64,000 nucleotides of DNA from Streptomyces umbrinus (GTDB taxonomy: Bacteria; Actinomycetota; Actinomycetes; Streptomycetales; Streptomycetaceae), in contig NZ_JAUSZI010000002.1 in NCBI RefSeq assembly GCF_030817415.1, forward strand, positions 5,766,001 through 5,830,000, in the 5' to 3' direction. Every line of letters begins with the position of its first letter. Positions within the stretch are counted from its first letter, which is position 1. The notes beneath the pieces are model-generated. The model was not told where the DNA came from. It did not search any database and worked only from the letters and a program-made list of their open reading frames with translations. Both the position numbers and the translations under genes were made by a program. Positions 45,105-55,239 of the stretch are shown here, piece after piece.

Positions 45105-46067
45105 ATGAACACGAACGAGCACGTGATCGAGGTCACGGATCTACGACGTGTGTACGGGGGAGAGTTCGAGGCGGTCCGGGGGGTGTCCTTCTCCGTCGGC
45201 CGCGGGGAGCTGTTCGCGCTCCTCGGGACCAACGGTGCGGGCAAGACCTCCACCGTCGAACTGCTCGAAGGGCTCGCACCGCCGTCCGGCGGCCAGGTGC
45301 GCGTCCTCGGCCACGACCCGTACACCGAACGCGCCAAGGTGCGCCCGCACATCGGCGTCATGCTCCAGGAGGGCGGCTTCTCGTCCGAGCTGACCGTCGG
45401 GGAGACCGTACGGATGTGGGCGGGCTGCACGAGCGGGGCCCGGCCCGAGCGCGAGGCGCTGGCGCTGGTCGGTCTGTCGCGGCGGGCCGACGTGCGCGTG
45501 AAGCAACTGTCCGGGGGCGAGAAGCGGCGACTGGACCTGGCGTGCGCGATCCTCGGGCGGCCCGAGGTGCTCTTCCTGGACGAGCCGACGACCGGACTCG
45601 ACGCCGAAGGGCGCCAGGAGACCTGGGAGTTGGTGCGCGAGCTGCGCGAGACGGGCACCACCGTGGTGCTGACCACCCACTACCTGGAAGAGGCGGAAGG
45701 GCTCGCCGACCGGCTCGCGATCCTGCACGCCGGGCGCATCGCCGTCACCGGTACTCCGGCCGAGGTGACCGCCTCCCAGCCGTCCCGGATCTCCTTCGAG
45801 CTGCCCGCCGGCTACTTCCCCGGCGATCTGCCGCCGCTCGCCTCGCTCGGAATCACCGACCACGAGATGGAGGGCCGGACGCTCCGGCTGCGGACGCTCG
45901 AACTGCAGCGGGCCGCCACCGAGCTCCTCGTGTGGGCACAGCGGGCGGGGGTCGAGCTGCGGGGGCTCGATGTCCGGTCGGGGTCGCTGGAGGAGGCGTT
46001 CCTGCGGATAGCCCGCGAGGCGTCACAGACGTCGGAGATGACGGCCGAGAAGGAGCGCGTGGCATGA
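45105..46067 (+). CDS. ABC exporter ATP-binding protein
   Basis: A 320-residue ABC-2-type ATPase (DrrA/CcmA-like). Walker A is GTNGAGKT (residues 41-48), the Q-loop is in GVMLQEGGFS, the signature is LSGGEKRRLDLA (about 143) and Walker B is VLFLDEPTTGLD (about 162-173). A C-terminal domain of about 100 residues follows. It is the first gene of an exporter/two-component operon and overlaps the permease start by ATGA. Cargo unknown; linked DesK/DesR-like pairs often respond to membrane stress or drugs. Confidence 0.92.
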   Translation: MNTNEHVIEVTDLRRVYGGEFEAVRGVSFSVGRGELFALLGTNGAGKTSTVELLEGLAPPSGGQVRVLGHDPYTERAKVRPHIGVMLQEGGFSSELTVGETVRMWAGCTSGARPEREALALVGLSRRADVRVKQLSGGEKRRLDLACAILGRPEVLFLDEPTTGLDAEGRQETWELVRELRETGTTVVLTTHYLEEAEGLADRLAILHAGRIAVTGTPAEVTASQPSRISFELPAGYFPGDLPPLASLGITDHEMEGRTLRLRTLELQRAATELLVWAQRAGVELRGLDVRSGSLEEAFLRIAREASQTSEMTAEKERVA

Positions 46068-46870
46068 GCGCGGAGACTGTGACCAAGGCCGCACAGGCCG
46101 GTACGCCCGCGACCGCCGCACGGCGGATGATGGCTCTCGCACGGGCCGAACTGACACTGCTCGGACGCAGCAAGGCCACGTTCTTCGCGGCCCTGTTCGT
46201 ACCGCTGATCATGCCGTTGAGCCTGCGCACGGCGGTCGAGGACATGGATCTGGAGGAGGCCGGGCTCTCGGTCGGCTCGGTCATCCTGCCCTCCGCCGTC
46301 GGCTTCTCCCTGCTCTTCGCCGTCTACAGCGCGCTGGTGAGCGTCTACGCCGCCCGCCGTGAGGAGCTGGTGCTCAAGCGGCTGCGCACCGGGGAGCTGC
46401 GGGACGTGGAGATCCTGGCCGGAGCCGCACTGCCGTCGGTCCTGATCGGGCTCGTGCAGTGCGTGGTCCTGACGATCGCGTGCGCGGCGCTCCTCGACGT
46501 GGGAGCGCCCGAGGCACCGCACCTCGCCGTCCTGGGTCTGCTGCTGGGACTCGTCATGTGGCCCGCCATCGCGGCCGTCGTCGCGAGCTTCAGCAGGAGC
46601 CTGGAGGGCGCCCAGGTCGCGGCGATGCCGTTGCTGCTCGTCTCCATGATGGGTTCCGGCACCTTCATACCGTTCGAGCTCATGCCCGACCGGCTCGCCA
46701 CCGTCTGCGAACTGCTGCCGCTGTCCCCGGTGATCACGCTCATACGCGGTGGCTGGACCGGGAACCTCGGCGCGTACGAGGCCCTGGGCGCCATCGCCAC
46801 AGCAGTGGCCTGGGTCGTGCTCTCGGTGTTTGCTGTACAGCGGTGGTTCCGGTGGGAGCCACGGCACTGA
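46064..46870 (+). CDS. ABC-2 type permease
   Basis: A 268-residue membrane protein with six transmembrane segments. The ABC-2 landmark around GSGTFIPFELMPDRLATVCE lies before the last pair of helices, followed by LSPVITLIRGGW. Partner of the preceding ATPase; the stop codon and start codon overlap (ATGA). Confidence 0.9.
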   Translation: MSAETVTKAAQAGTPATAARRMMALARAELTLLGRSKATFFAALFVPLIMPLSLRTAVEDMDLEEAGLSVGSVILPSAVGFSLLFAVYSALVSVYAARREELVLKRLRTGELRDVEILAGAALPSVLIGLVQCVVLTIACAALLDVGAPEAPHLAVLGLLLGLVMWPAIAAVVASFSRSLEGAQVAAMPLLLVSMMGSGTFIPFELMPDRLATVCELLPLSPVITLIRGGWTGNLGAYEALGAIATAVAWVVLSVFAVQRWFRWEPRH

Positions 46871-46893
46871 ACGGCGATGAGGCGGGAGCGGGT

Positions 46894-48209
46894 ATGCGCG
46901 GGCCGGGGGCCTGGTGGCACGGCAAGACCACGCCGGCGAAGGTCGAGACGTACACCCGGTGGTCCTTTTACAGCTTCGCGCTGGTCGAGGTGAGCGTGGT
47001 CGGGCTGCCGGTCTTCGGAGAGGTGGGGATGCCACTCACCCTCTGGGTGTTCCTGCCGCTGTGCGGGCACGCCCTGCTGGGGTTGGTGACCTCGTCACGG
47101 GCGCTCGACTGGACGTGCGGCCGCCGTGAGCAGCCCGTGCGGCTGATCGCGGCGCTCGCTGTCCTCACCGCGCTGCTCGGGATCGGGGCACTCGCACTCA
47201 CCGAGCACGGGCCGGGCGGCGAAGAGATCGACAGCACCATGGGCGTGTTCTTCATCGTGGTGGTGCCCTACGGGCTCGGCCTCATGGCCCTCGGGATGTC
47301 CCGACGGCACGCGCTGGCACTCCTGGGCGGCTTCGCGGCCGGTTCCGGGGCCACGGCGTTCCTGGTCGGGATGCCCGCCTACAGCGCACTGGCCACGATG
47401 GCCGGGGTACTGCTGATCGGCGGGTTCATCTGCCTCGCCTCCCTCTTCTCGGTGTGGCTGCTGAGAGCCGTGCTCGAACTCGACGCGGCCCGCGAGACCC
47501 GTACCCGCCTCGCCGTCGCCGAGGAGCGGCTGCGCTTCGGGCGGGACCTGCACGACGTGATGGCCGCAACCTCGCGGTGATCGCCCTGAAGAGCGAGCTG
47601 GCCGTCCAGCTCGCCCGCCGCGAACGGCCCGAGGCCGTGGAGCAGATGATCGAGGTGCAGCGGATCGCCCGCGAGTCTCAGAAGGAGGTCCGCGAGGTCG
47701 TACGCGGCTACCGCGAGGTCGACCTCGGCGTCGAGCTCCTGGGCGCGCAGGGCGTGCTGACCGCGGCCGGAGTCGAGTGCACGGTGACCGGGTCCGCGTC
47801 GGAGCTGCCCTCGGCGGTCCAGTCGGCGCTCGGCTGGGTCGTACGGGAGGCGACCACGAACGTGCTGCGGCACGGGGACGCGGGGCACTGCCGGGTGTCA
47901 CTGCAGGTGAAGGGGGCCCGCGTGGTCCTGACCGTGGAGAACGACGGGGTGGAGAGGGACAGGGTGCCGAGTACGCCCACCAGCAAGGGGTCCGGCCTCG
48001 CCGGGCTGCGGGAGCGGTTGTCGGCGGTGGACGGGACGCTGGAGGCGGGGCCGGTCGACGGTGACCGGTTCCGGGTGGTGGCCGAGGTTCCGCTGCCTGC
48101 GACGCCCACCTCCTCGTCGCCCGCGTCAGGGCAGCCGTCCACGTCACCACCGCCGTCCTCTTCCCCGTCTCCCGCCCCGCGCACTGTGAACGAAGAGGTC
48201 GCCCCATGA
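46894..48209 (+). pseudogene. DesK-type sensor histidine kinase, frameshifted
   Basis: Two frames together make one kinase. The first (46894-47580) encodes about five membrane helices and the phosphoacceptor box ending RFGRDLHDVM. The second continues as NLAVIALKSELAVQLARRER, the ATP-binding WVVREATTNVLRHGDA and GSGLAGLRERL, to 48209. At about 47562 the DNA reads GTGATGGCCGCAACC where GTGATGGGCCGCAACC would keep one frame, so a single G is missing right after the H-box. This is either a sequencing error, a true inactivating mutation or, less likely, recoding. The 3' end overlaps the response regulator start by ATGA, showing that the gene was once intact. Confidence 0.88.
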
Positions 48210-48826
48210 CACCCGTACGCCCCATCCGGCTGCTGCTCGCCGACGACGAGCACCTCATCCGGGGGGCGCTCGCCGCGCTGCTCGGACTTGAGGACGACCT
48301 GCTCGTGGTGGCGGAGGCGGCCAGTGGGCCCGAGGCGCTGGCGATGGCCAGGGCCCACGAACCCGATGTGGCGGTACTGGATCTCCGGATGCCCGGGGCG
48401 GACGGTGTGAGGGTGGCCACATCGCTGCGGGTCGAACTGCCCGCGTGCCGGGTGCTGATCGTGACCAGCCACGGGCGTCCGGGGCATCTGAAGCGGGCGC
48501 TTGCGGCGGGTGTGCGCGGGTTCGTCCCGAAGACCGTCAGCGCTCAGCGGCTCGCGGAGATCATCCGTACCGTCCATGGCGGAAACCGTTACGTCGACCC
48601 GGAGTTGGCCGCCGACGCGATCTCCTCCGGGGACTCTCCGCTGACCGCGCGCGAGGCGGAGGTGCTGGAACTGGCCGCCGACGGGGCGCCCGTCGCGGAG
48701 ATCGCCGAGCGGGCCGCGCTGTCGCAGGGGACCGTACGGAACTATCTGTCGTCGGCCGTCACCAAGCTCGGGGTGGAGAACCGGCACTCGGCGGTGCGTC
48801 TCGCGCGGGAGCGAGGTTGGGTATAG
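48206..48826 (+). CDS. NarL/DesR-type response regulator
   Basis: A 206-residue regulator. The receiver domain has acidic ADDEH (about 12-16), phosphorylation Asp in VAVLDLRMPGADG (about residue 54) and Lys in VPKTVS. The LuxR-type helix-turn-helix covers LTAREAEVLELAADG to GTVRNYLSSAVTKLGVENRH. Paired with the preceding kinase; it probably controls the ABC exporter operon. All key residues appear intact, in contrast to the kinase. Confidence 0.93.
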   Translation: MTPVRPIRLLLADDEHLIRGALAALLGLEDDLLVVAEAASGPEALAMARAHEPDVAVLDLRMPGADGVRVATSLRVELPACRVLIVTSHGRPGHLKRALAAGVRGFVPKTVSAQRLAEIIRTVHGGNRYVDPELAADAISSGDSPLTAREAEVLELAADGAPVAEIAERAALSQGTVRNYLSSAVTKLGVENRHSAVRLARERGWV

Positions 48827-48849
48827 TTGCTCTCGCGCCACGGCGCAGT

Positions 48850-48922
48850 GCGGACGTAGCTCAGTTGGTAGAGCGCAACCTTGCCAAGGTTGAGGTCGCC
48901 AGTTCGAACCTGGTCGTCCGCT
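48850..48922 (+). tRNA. tRNA-Gly (GCC), copy 2
   Basis: Identical over 73 bases to the gene at 44870, but here CCA is not encoded (followed by CAG). It starts 23 bases after the response regulator stop. Confidence 0.94.
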
Positions 48923-48931
48923 CAGCAGAAG

Positions 48932-48962
48932 GAAGCCCCCGGTCATCGCGACCGGGGGCTTC
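48932..48962 (+). terminator. Terminator of tRNA-Gly copy 2
   Basis: GAAGCCCCCGGT/ACCGGGGGCTTC perfect 12-bp stem, 7-base loop. Confidence 0.82.
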
Positions 48963-48982
48963 TTCGTGCTGACCGAGGGCGC

Positions 48983-49882
48983 TCAGCTCCAGGTGGTGCC
49001 CGTGAGGCGCTCGTACGCCTCCACGTACTTGGCGCGGGTGGCGTCCACGACCTGCTGGGGCAGGGCCGGCGGCGGACGCTCGCTCTTGCGGTCCCAGCCG
49101 GACTCGGCGGAGGTCAGCCAGTCGCGGACGAACTGCTTGTCGAACGAGGGCTGCGCGCGGCCCGGCTCCCACTCGTCGGCCGGCCAGAAACGGGAGGAGT
49201 CCGGGGTGAGCACCTCGTCGGCGACAACGAGCGTCTCGCCGTCGAAGCCGAACTCGAACTTCGTGTCCGCGAGGATGATCCCGCGCTCGCGCGCGATGTC
49301 ACGGCCCCGGCCGTAGACGGCGAGCGTCGCCTGGCGCAGCTGGGCCGCGGTGTCCGCGCCGACCTGCCGGGCGACCTCCTCGTACGAGACGTTCTCGTCG
49401 TGCTCGCCGACGGCGGCCTTGGTGGCCGGGGTGAAGATCGGGGCGGGCAGCTCCGAGCCGTCGGACAGGCCCTCGGGGAGGGCGAGGCCGCAGACGGTAC
49501 GGGTCTGGTTGTACTCGACGAGACCCGAGCCGGTGAGATAGCCGCGGGCCACGCACTCGACCGGGGCCATCCGCAGCGACTTGCAGACCAGGGTGCGGCC
49601 CGCCCAGTCGTCGGGGGCGCCGGGCGGGAGGTCGGTGCCGAGGACGTGGTTCGGCATCAGGTCGCCGATCTGGTCGAACCACCACAGCGAGAGCTGCGTC
49701 AGGACGCTGCCCTTGTCGGGGATCTCCGTGGGCAGCACCCAGTCGAAGGCGGAGATGCGGTCGCTGGCGACCATCACGAGGTCGCCCGCCTCGTTCTGGT
49801 ACAGGTCGCGCACCTTGCCGGTGTGCAGATGCACCAGACCCGGCACCTCGACGGGCTCGGGCTTTTCTACGAATCCGGACAC
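48983..49882 (-). CDS. purC: SAICAR synthetase
   Basis: Purine pathway ligase, CAIR + Asp to SAICAR. The 299-residue, class-specific motifs are HTGKVRDLYQN, VASDRISAFDWVLPTEIPDK and RGYLTGSGLVEY, with ADTKFEFGFD for nucleotide binding. GTG at 49882 has GGGGAGGAACC upstream. It stands alone between a tRNA and a different enzyme gene. Confidence 0.96.
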   Translation of the reverse strand: MSGFVEKPEPVEVPGLVHLHTGKVRDLYQNEAGDLVMVASDRISAFDWVLPTEIPDKGSVLTQLSLWWFDQIGDLMPNHVLGTDLPPGAPDDWAGRTLVCKSLRMAPVECVARGYLTGSGLVEYNQTRTVCGLALPEGLSDGSELPAPIFTPATKAAVGEHDENVSYEEVARQVGADTAAQLRQATLAVYGRGRDIARERGIILADTKFEFGFDGETLVVADEVLTPDSSRFWPADEWEPGRAQPSFDKQFVRDWLTSAESGWDRKSERPPPALPQQVVDATRAKYVEAYERLTGTTWS

Positions 49883-49976
49883 GGTTCCTCCCCGTCTTTC
49901 TGGCCAACTGGGTCGATTCTCCCGTACGGGAAGAACCGGGCCGGCCAGGGGTCGGGTGTGAAGGTCTTCCACGGGC

Positions 49977-51503
49977 TCAGTCGCGTTTGCAGATGCGGTC
50001 CAGGAGGTTGGCGGTGGCGCGCTGGACGCGGGTGTCGATGTGGCCCGGGCGGTCCAGGGCCGGGGACCAGGCGAAGGTGCCGGCCGCGAAGACGAGGGCG
50101 CCGGAGGGCGCGCGGTACAGGGACGTCTCCTGGTGGCGGATGGCTCCCTCGGTGTCCCGGTACGGGGAGTGCGAGAGGAGGATGCGGCCCTCGTGCTCGG
50201 GGAGCGTGATGCGCGGGAAGTAGCGGTCGGCCTCGCCGGCGACCATGCCCTCCAGCTCGTCGCCCTCGTGGGCGCCGGTCGCCTCCCACAGCCAGTGGTC
50301 GGCGTTGCGGACGACCAGGGGGTGCGCCTCGGGGACCCGGCCCGCGTACTGGACGCCCAGGAGCTCCTGCTCGGGGCGGTCGACCTCACGCCACAGTGCG
50401 GGTTTGCCCGGGCCCCGGCGTTTTCGGCAGGTCAGCAGGCGGTCGGGGACGCCGGACGGGGACGGGCCCAGCTCCGCCTGCCAGTACATGGTGTTGGCGG
50501 AGAGGAAGACGAGGGACGTGCCGTGCTCGCGGGCGACCTCCACGGTTCGGCGCATGGCCGTCGACCAGTACTCGTCGTGGCCGGGGAAGACCAGGCCCCG
50601 GTAGCGGATGGGGTCGACGCGGCCGGCGTGCAGGTCTCGGGCGTCGGCGTACGCGAGGTCGTAGCCGTAGCGCTCGGCCCAGCGGATGAAGTCGTAGGCG
50701 TGGCCGACGTGGAGGGGGAGGCCCGCGCCCGCGAACGGGCGGTCGAACGACACCGTCGTGGCGGCCTCGGCCTCGCCGAGCAGCCGGCCGTGCTCGTCCC
50801 ACGCGTGGTACAGGCTCGCGCCCGTGTGGCCGTCCTCCGGATAGAGGTTGTACGCCTGCCAGGTGATGTCCGGGAGGAGGAGCAGCAGGTCGGCGGGGTG
50901 GTTGTCGCGGACCGTGAACGGGATGTGGGAGCGGTAGCCGTCGTCGGTGGTCAGCACGGCCACGTACGCGCCGATGCTCCAGTACGTCGGGATCTGCAGC
51001 CGCCAGGAGAGCCACCAGTGGTGGCAGGAGACCGTGCGGTCCGCGGTGAGCGGGGGCGGCTGGACGATGCCGGGGAGGCGGGGGCTGGTGGTGATCTTGC
51101 TGGCGCCGTCGCCGCCGTAGTGGCCGATGCGGTAGATGTCCACGCTGAACTGCTGCGGCGGGTCGACCGTGATGTGGAAGTCGATGGCCTCGCCGGGGGC
51201 GGCCGCGCCGGTGGAGGCGAAGCCCTTGATCTGCCGGTGGACGTCGTCCGCGGTGCGGGGGTCTCCGGCGGTCTGGCGGGGGGTGGGGACGCGCGGGCCG
51301 GTGGTTCGCTGGTGGTTGCGGCCGCCGGGGGAACTCGCGCCCGGGGGTGGGGCGTGGTCCACGTACCAGGGGACGACGTGGCCCGTGTCGTCGAAGTAGT
51401 GCTCACTGCCGCGCAGCCATGGGAGGGGGCCCTGTCCGAAGGGGTCCGTGACGGCATGCGCCAGCGCTCCCGACTCCCACCGGCGAATCTGCTCCGACCC
51501 CAT
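49977..51503 (-). CDS. N,N-dimethylformamidase large-subunit-like protein
   Basis: A 508-residue protein with the DMFase large-subunit C-terminal domain, about residues 60-500: a jelly-roll part (FSVDIYRIGHYGGDGA), then SIGAYVAVLTTDDGYRSHIP, then the amidohydrolase-like glutamine-amidotransferase-fold stretch VFPGHDEYWSTAMRRTVEVA. In true DMFase, a mononuclear iron site hydrolyses DMF, with a separate small subunit. No small-subunit gene is adjacent, so the substrate is unclear. ATG 51503 has GAGGGAGGG upstream. Confidence 0.82.
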   Translation of the reverse strand: MGSEQIRRWESGALAHAVTDPFGQGPLPWLRGSEHYFDDTGHVVPWYVDHAPPPGASSPGGRNHQRTTGPRVPTPRQTAGDPRTADDVHRQIKGFASTGAAAPGEAIDFHITVDPPQQFSVDIYRIGHYGGDGASKITTSPRLPGIVQPPPLTADRTVSCHHWWLSWRLQIPTYWSIGAYVAVLTTDDGYRSHIPFTVRDNHPADLLLLLPDITWQAYNLYPEDGHTGASLYHAWDEHGRLLGEAEAATTVSFDRPFAGAGLPLHVGHAYDFIRWAERYGYDLAYADARDLHAGRVDPIRYRGLVFPGHDEYWSTAMRRTVEVAREHGTSLVFLSANTMYWQAELGPSPSGVPDRLLTCRKRRGPGKPALWREVDRPEQELLGVQYAGRVPEAHPLVVRNADHWLWEATGAHEGDELEGMVAGEADRYFPRITLPEHEGRILLSHSPYRDTEGAIRHQETSLYRAPSGALVFAAGTFAWSPALDRPGHIDTRVQRATANLLDRICKRD

Positions 51504-51696
51504 ACCGCGTTCCCTCCCTCGTGCCCCCGTCAGCCCCTGTCGGCCCTTGCAGGCCCTTTCCTTCTCAATGAGCGGTCCCAGCACATCACATTACGCACGC
51601 GCGCCGTCACTGTTCGTCGCGAATTGCCTCCGGCGGTTGGGCGGGGAGGGTCAGGGGGGAGTGGGGTGCGGGTGGGTGGTGGGGTGCGGGCCCGGT

Positions 51697-51730
51697 GGGG
51701 GCTGGGTGCGCAGTTCCCCGCGCCCCTGAA
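51697..51730. repeat. Dispersed GC-rich repeat, copy F
   Basis: GGGGGCTGGGTGCGCAGTTC then CCCGCGCCCCTGAA, a slightly diverged copy that ends at the 3' end of the next minus-strand gene. Confidence 0.65.
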
Positions 51731-51735
51731 AAGCG

Positions 51736-53526
51736 TCAGATCAGGCGGACGGGCTTTTCGGGGCGTATGCCCAGGTGGAGGAGCCAGGTGCGGAGGGGGG
51801 CGGGGTCGCCCTCCTCGATGAGGCTCAGGACTCGGGGTCCGAGGTCCACGGAGCGTTCGCCGTTGAGGAGGAGCGACGGGCCGTCGAGCCAGTCGAGCCC
51901 CGGAGCGGCCCCGGCCGTGTCCATCGCCGCACAGCAGACCATCGCCGTGACGTGGTCGGCCAGCAGCTCCCGCCCGGTCCGGGGCGGTTGCAGAGGGAAG
52001 AGCGGCAGCGAACCGTCGTCCCAGAGGGGCATGTCCGGACCGACCTGCCCGGCGGCCCCGGAGGGAGCGGCGGCCCCGGCCGACACCGCGGCCTCCTCGC
52101 GCGCCACCTCCGCACTGAGCCCCGCCGCCAGCGCCGAACTCCGCTCGTTCTCCGGCCCGCCGTCCTCGTCCTCGTACGCCGCGGTCTCGGGCCTCTCCAC
52201 GAGCGCCGGATCCCCGGGGTCCCCGGATTCCCGCGGCTCCCCGTCACTGAGGTGATCCATCACCCGGGCCAAGGTCGGCCCCTCCGGATCCGAGGCGCCG
52301 GCGCCGGAGGACCGGCTCACTCCGAGAGCGTCCAGCACCCGGTGCAACCGCGCCGCGTCCGTACGCCACTTCCGGTCCACGACCTCGTCCGGATACTCGT
52401 CCCAGTCGACCGGCGCCCAGTCGGGGCCGGTCTCGGCCGGTCCGCCGTGGAAGAGTCGCGCGGCCAGCAGGGACGCCGCCTCGTCGATCGCGCCGGGCTC
52501 CTCCAGCAGGTCGCAGGCGGGCCGCTCGCCGAGCCGGGAGGCGAACCCCTCGGCAAGGCGGTCGCGACGCGAGAGTTCGGTGAGGGCCGCGACCACGCCC
52601 GCGTCAAGCCGGGACGGCCAGCGCCCCATGCGCCAGGCGGGCAGCGCGACCCGCGTCAGCAGCCGGTCCCAGCCCGCGTACGCCAGCCCCACCTGCTCCT
52701 GGGCGACGATCCGCAGACCGTAATCCACAGCCTGTGCACGCTCCGCCGCCGCGGCGGCTACACCCCGCTCCATCTCGGCGGCATGCACGCGACAACTGCG
52801 CAGCAGAAGCCGCACCACCCAGCCGACCCCGCCGAGCACCGTCCTGGACAGGGGTCCGCGGGGCGCCGAGGTCACGGCCACCGCCGCGTCGAGCCCCCGG
52901 ACGAAACGCCGGGCCGCGGCTATGTCGGGGTGCGCCGACGGTCCCGTACCGGCAACCACCGGCGCGAGGACGGCGCGCAGTTCGCCGACCCGCATCCACC
53001 ACAGGAAGGGCGAGCCGATGACGAGGACGGGCGCGGCCGGCGGACGACGGTGGGCCGACGGGAGGCCCCGGACGCCCGGTACGCCCTCGATCTCGTCGCG
53101 GGCCTCCGGCCGGGGCGTGCCGTGGGCCCGGTGGGTGCGGTCCTCCAGCCAGCTGTCGCAGTCCGGGGTGAGCGCTATCGCGGAGGGCGCGGGCACTTCG
53201 AGGCGGTCGGCCAGGTCGCGCACCATGCGGTAGAGATCGGGCGCCGACTCCTCGGCGATGGTGACCGTGGGGCTCACGGCGGGCCGGGAACGGGCCACGA
53301 CCAGCGCGATGCCCGCCGCGGCTAGGAGAACGAACAGGGCGAACCCCGACACGACCCACCGCGTGACCGCCCAGCCGGGGCCGTCGATGTGGCCCGTCGA
53401 CCCGCCGACGAGCAGCACGACGGCGACGGCCGCGGGCAGCAGGGCGACGGCCAGCGCCCTGCTGCGGACCCGCAGCACGGCGAGAGCCCGTGAGCGCGCG
53501 GCCTGCGCGCCCACCTCCACACCCAT
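51736..53526 (-). CDS. Membrane protein with M48-like domain lacking the HExxH motif
   Basis: A 596-residue protein with two N-terminal transmembrane helices (about residues 24-42 and 58-79). A region resembling M48 peptidases follows (APDLYRMVRDLADRLEVPAP, about 97-116). Where M48 enzymes have ELRAVLAHELGH, this protein has ELRAVLAPVVAG, so the zinc site is lost. The C-terminal half is acidic and low complexity, ending in GDPAPLRTWLLHLGIRPEKP. Probably a non-catalytic relative. ATG 53526 is preferred over the upstream GTG at 53547. Confidence 0.7.
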   Translation of the reverse strand: MGVEVGAQAARSRALAVLRVRSRALAVALLPAAVAVVLLVGGSTGHIDGPGWAVTRWVVSGFALFVLLAAAGIALVVARSRPAVSPTVTIAEESAPDLYRMVRDLADRLEVPAPSAIALTPDCDSWLEDRTHRAHGTPRPEARDEIEGVPGVRGLPSAHRRPPAAPVLVIGSPFLWWMRVGELRAVLAPVVAGTGPSAHPDIAAARRFVRGLDAAVAVTSAPRGPLSRTVLGGVGWVVRLLLRSCRVHAAEMERGVAAAAAERAQAVDYGLRIVAQEQVGLAYAGWDRLLTRVALPAWRMGRWPSRLDAGVVAALTELSRRDRLAEGFASRLGERPACDLLEEPGAIDEAASLLAARLFHGGPAETGPDWAPVDWDEYPDEVVDRKWRTDAARLHRVLDALGVSRSSGAGASDPEGPTLARVMDHLSDGEPRESGDPGDPALVERPETAAYEDEDGGPENERSSALAAGLSAEVAREEAAVSAGAAAPSGAAGQVGPDMPLWDDGSLPLFPLQPPRTGRELLADHVTAMVCCAAMDTAGAAPGLDWLDGPSLLLNGERSVDLGPRVLSLIEEGDPAPLRTWLLHLGIRPEKPVRLI

Positions 53527-53851
53527 ACCGGACACGACCGGTGTCACCCCCTACTGCCCGCCCGGCGCGTGCATACCCAGCCACTGCCGGCGGACGTCCA
53601 TGGCGTTGCTCACTCCCCCACTGTGGCACCCACGACCGACATCGCAATGCCGGTGGGCCAAGTGCCGGAACGCTTGCGCCGCACCCTAGTTGGGGCCCCG
53701 GCCCTCGTCAGCCGGATGGGGCATCGGTCACTCGATGGAATGGCTTTGGGCAGAGGTGGCTGACGAAAGAGCCCCGGATCCTGTGCAGGATCCGGGGCCC
53801 GGGGTGATTCCGCGGTGCGTGTCGACGCAGGTGAAGGGGCGTAACTGTCGG

Positions 53852-55111
<1,260 letters not shown>

Positions 55112-55239
55112 GGGGGTCAGACTAGCTGCCGTGTTTCGGGGGCGGGTCTGCGTGGGCCCGCCACTGCTCACAACCACTGGTTGCTGCTCGTTGCCACTAC
55201 TGGTTACTGCTCGCTGCTGCTACTGGTTGCTGCTCGTTA

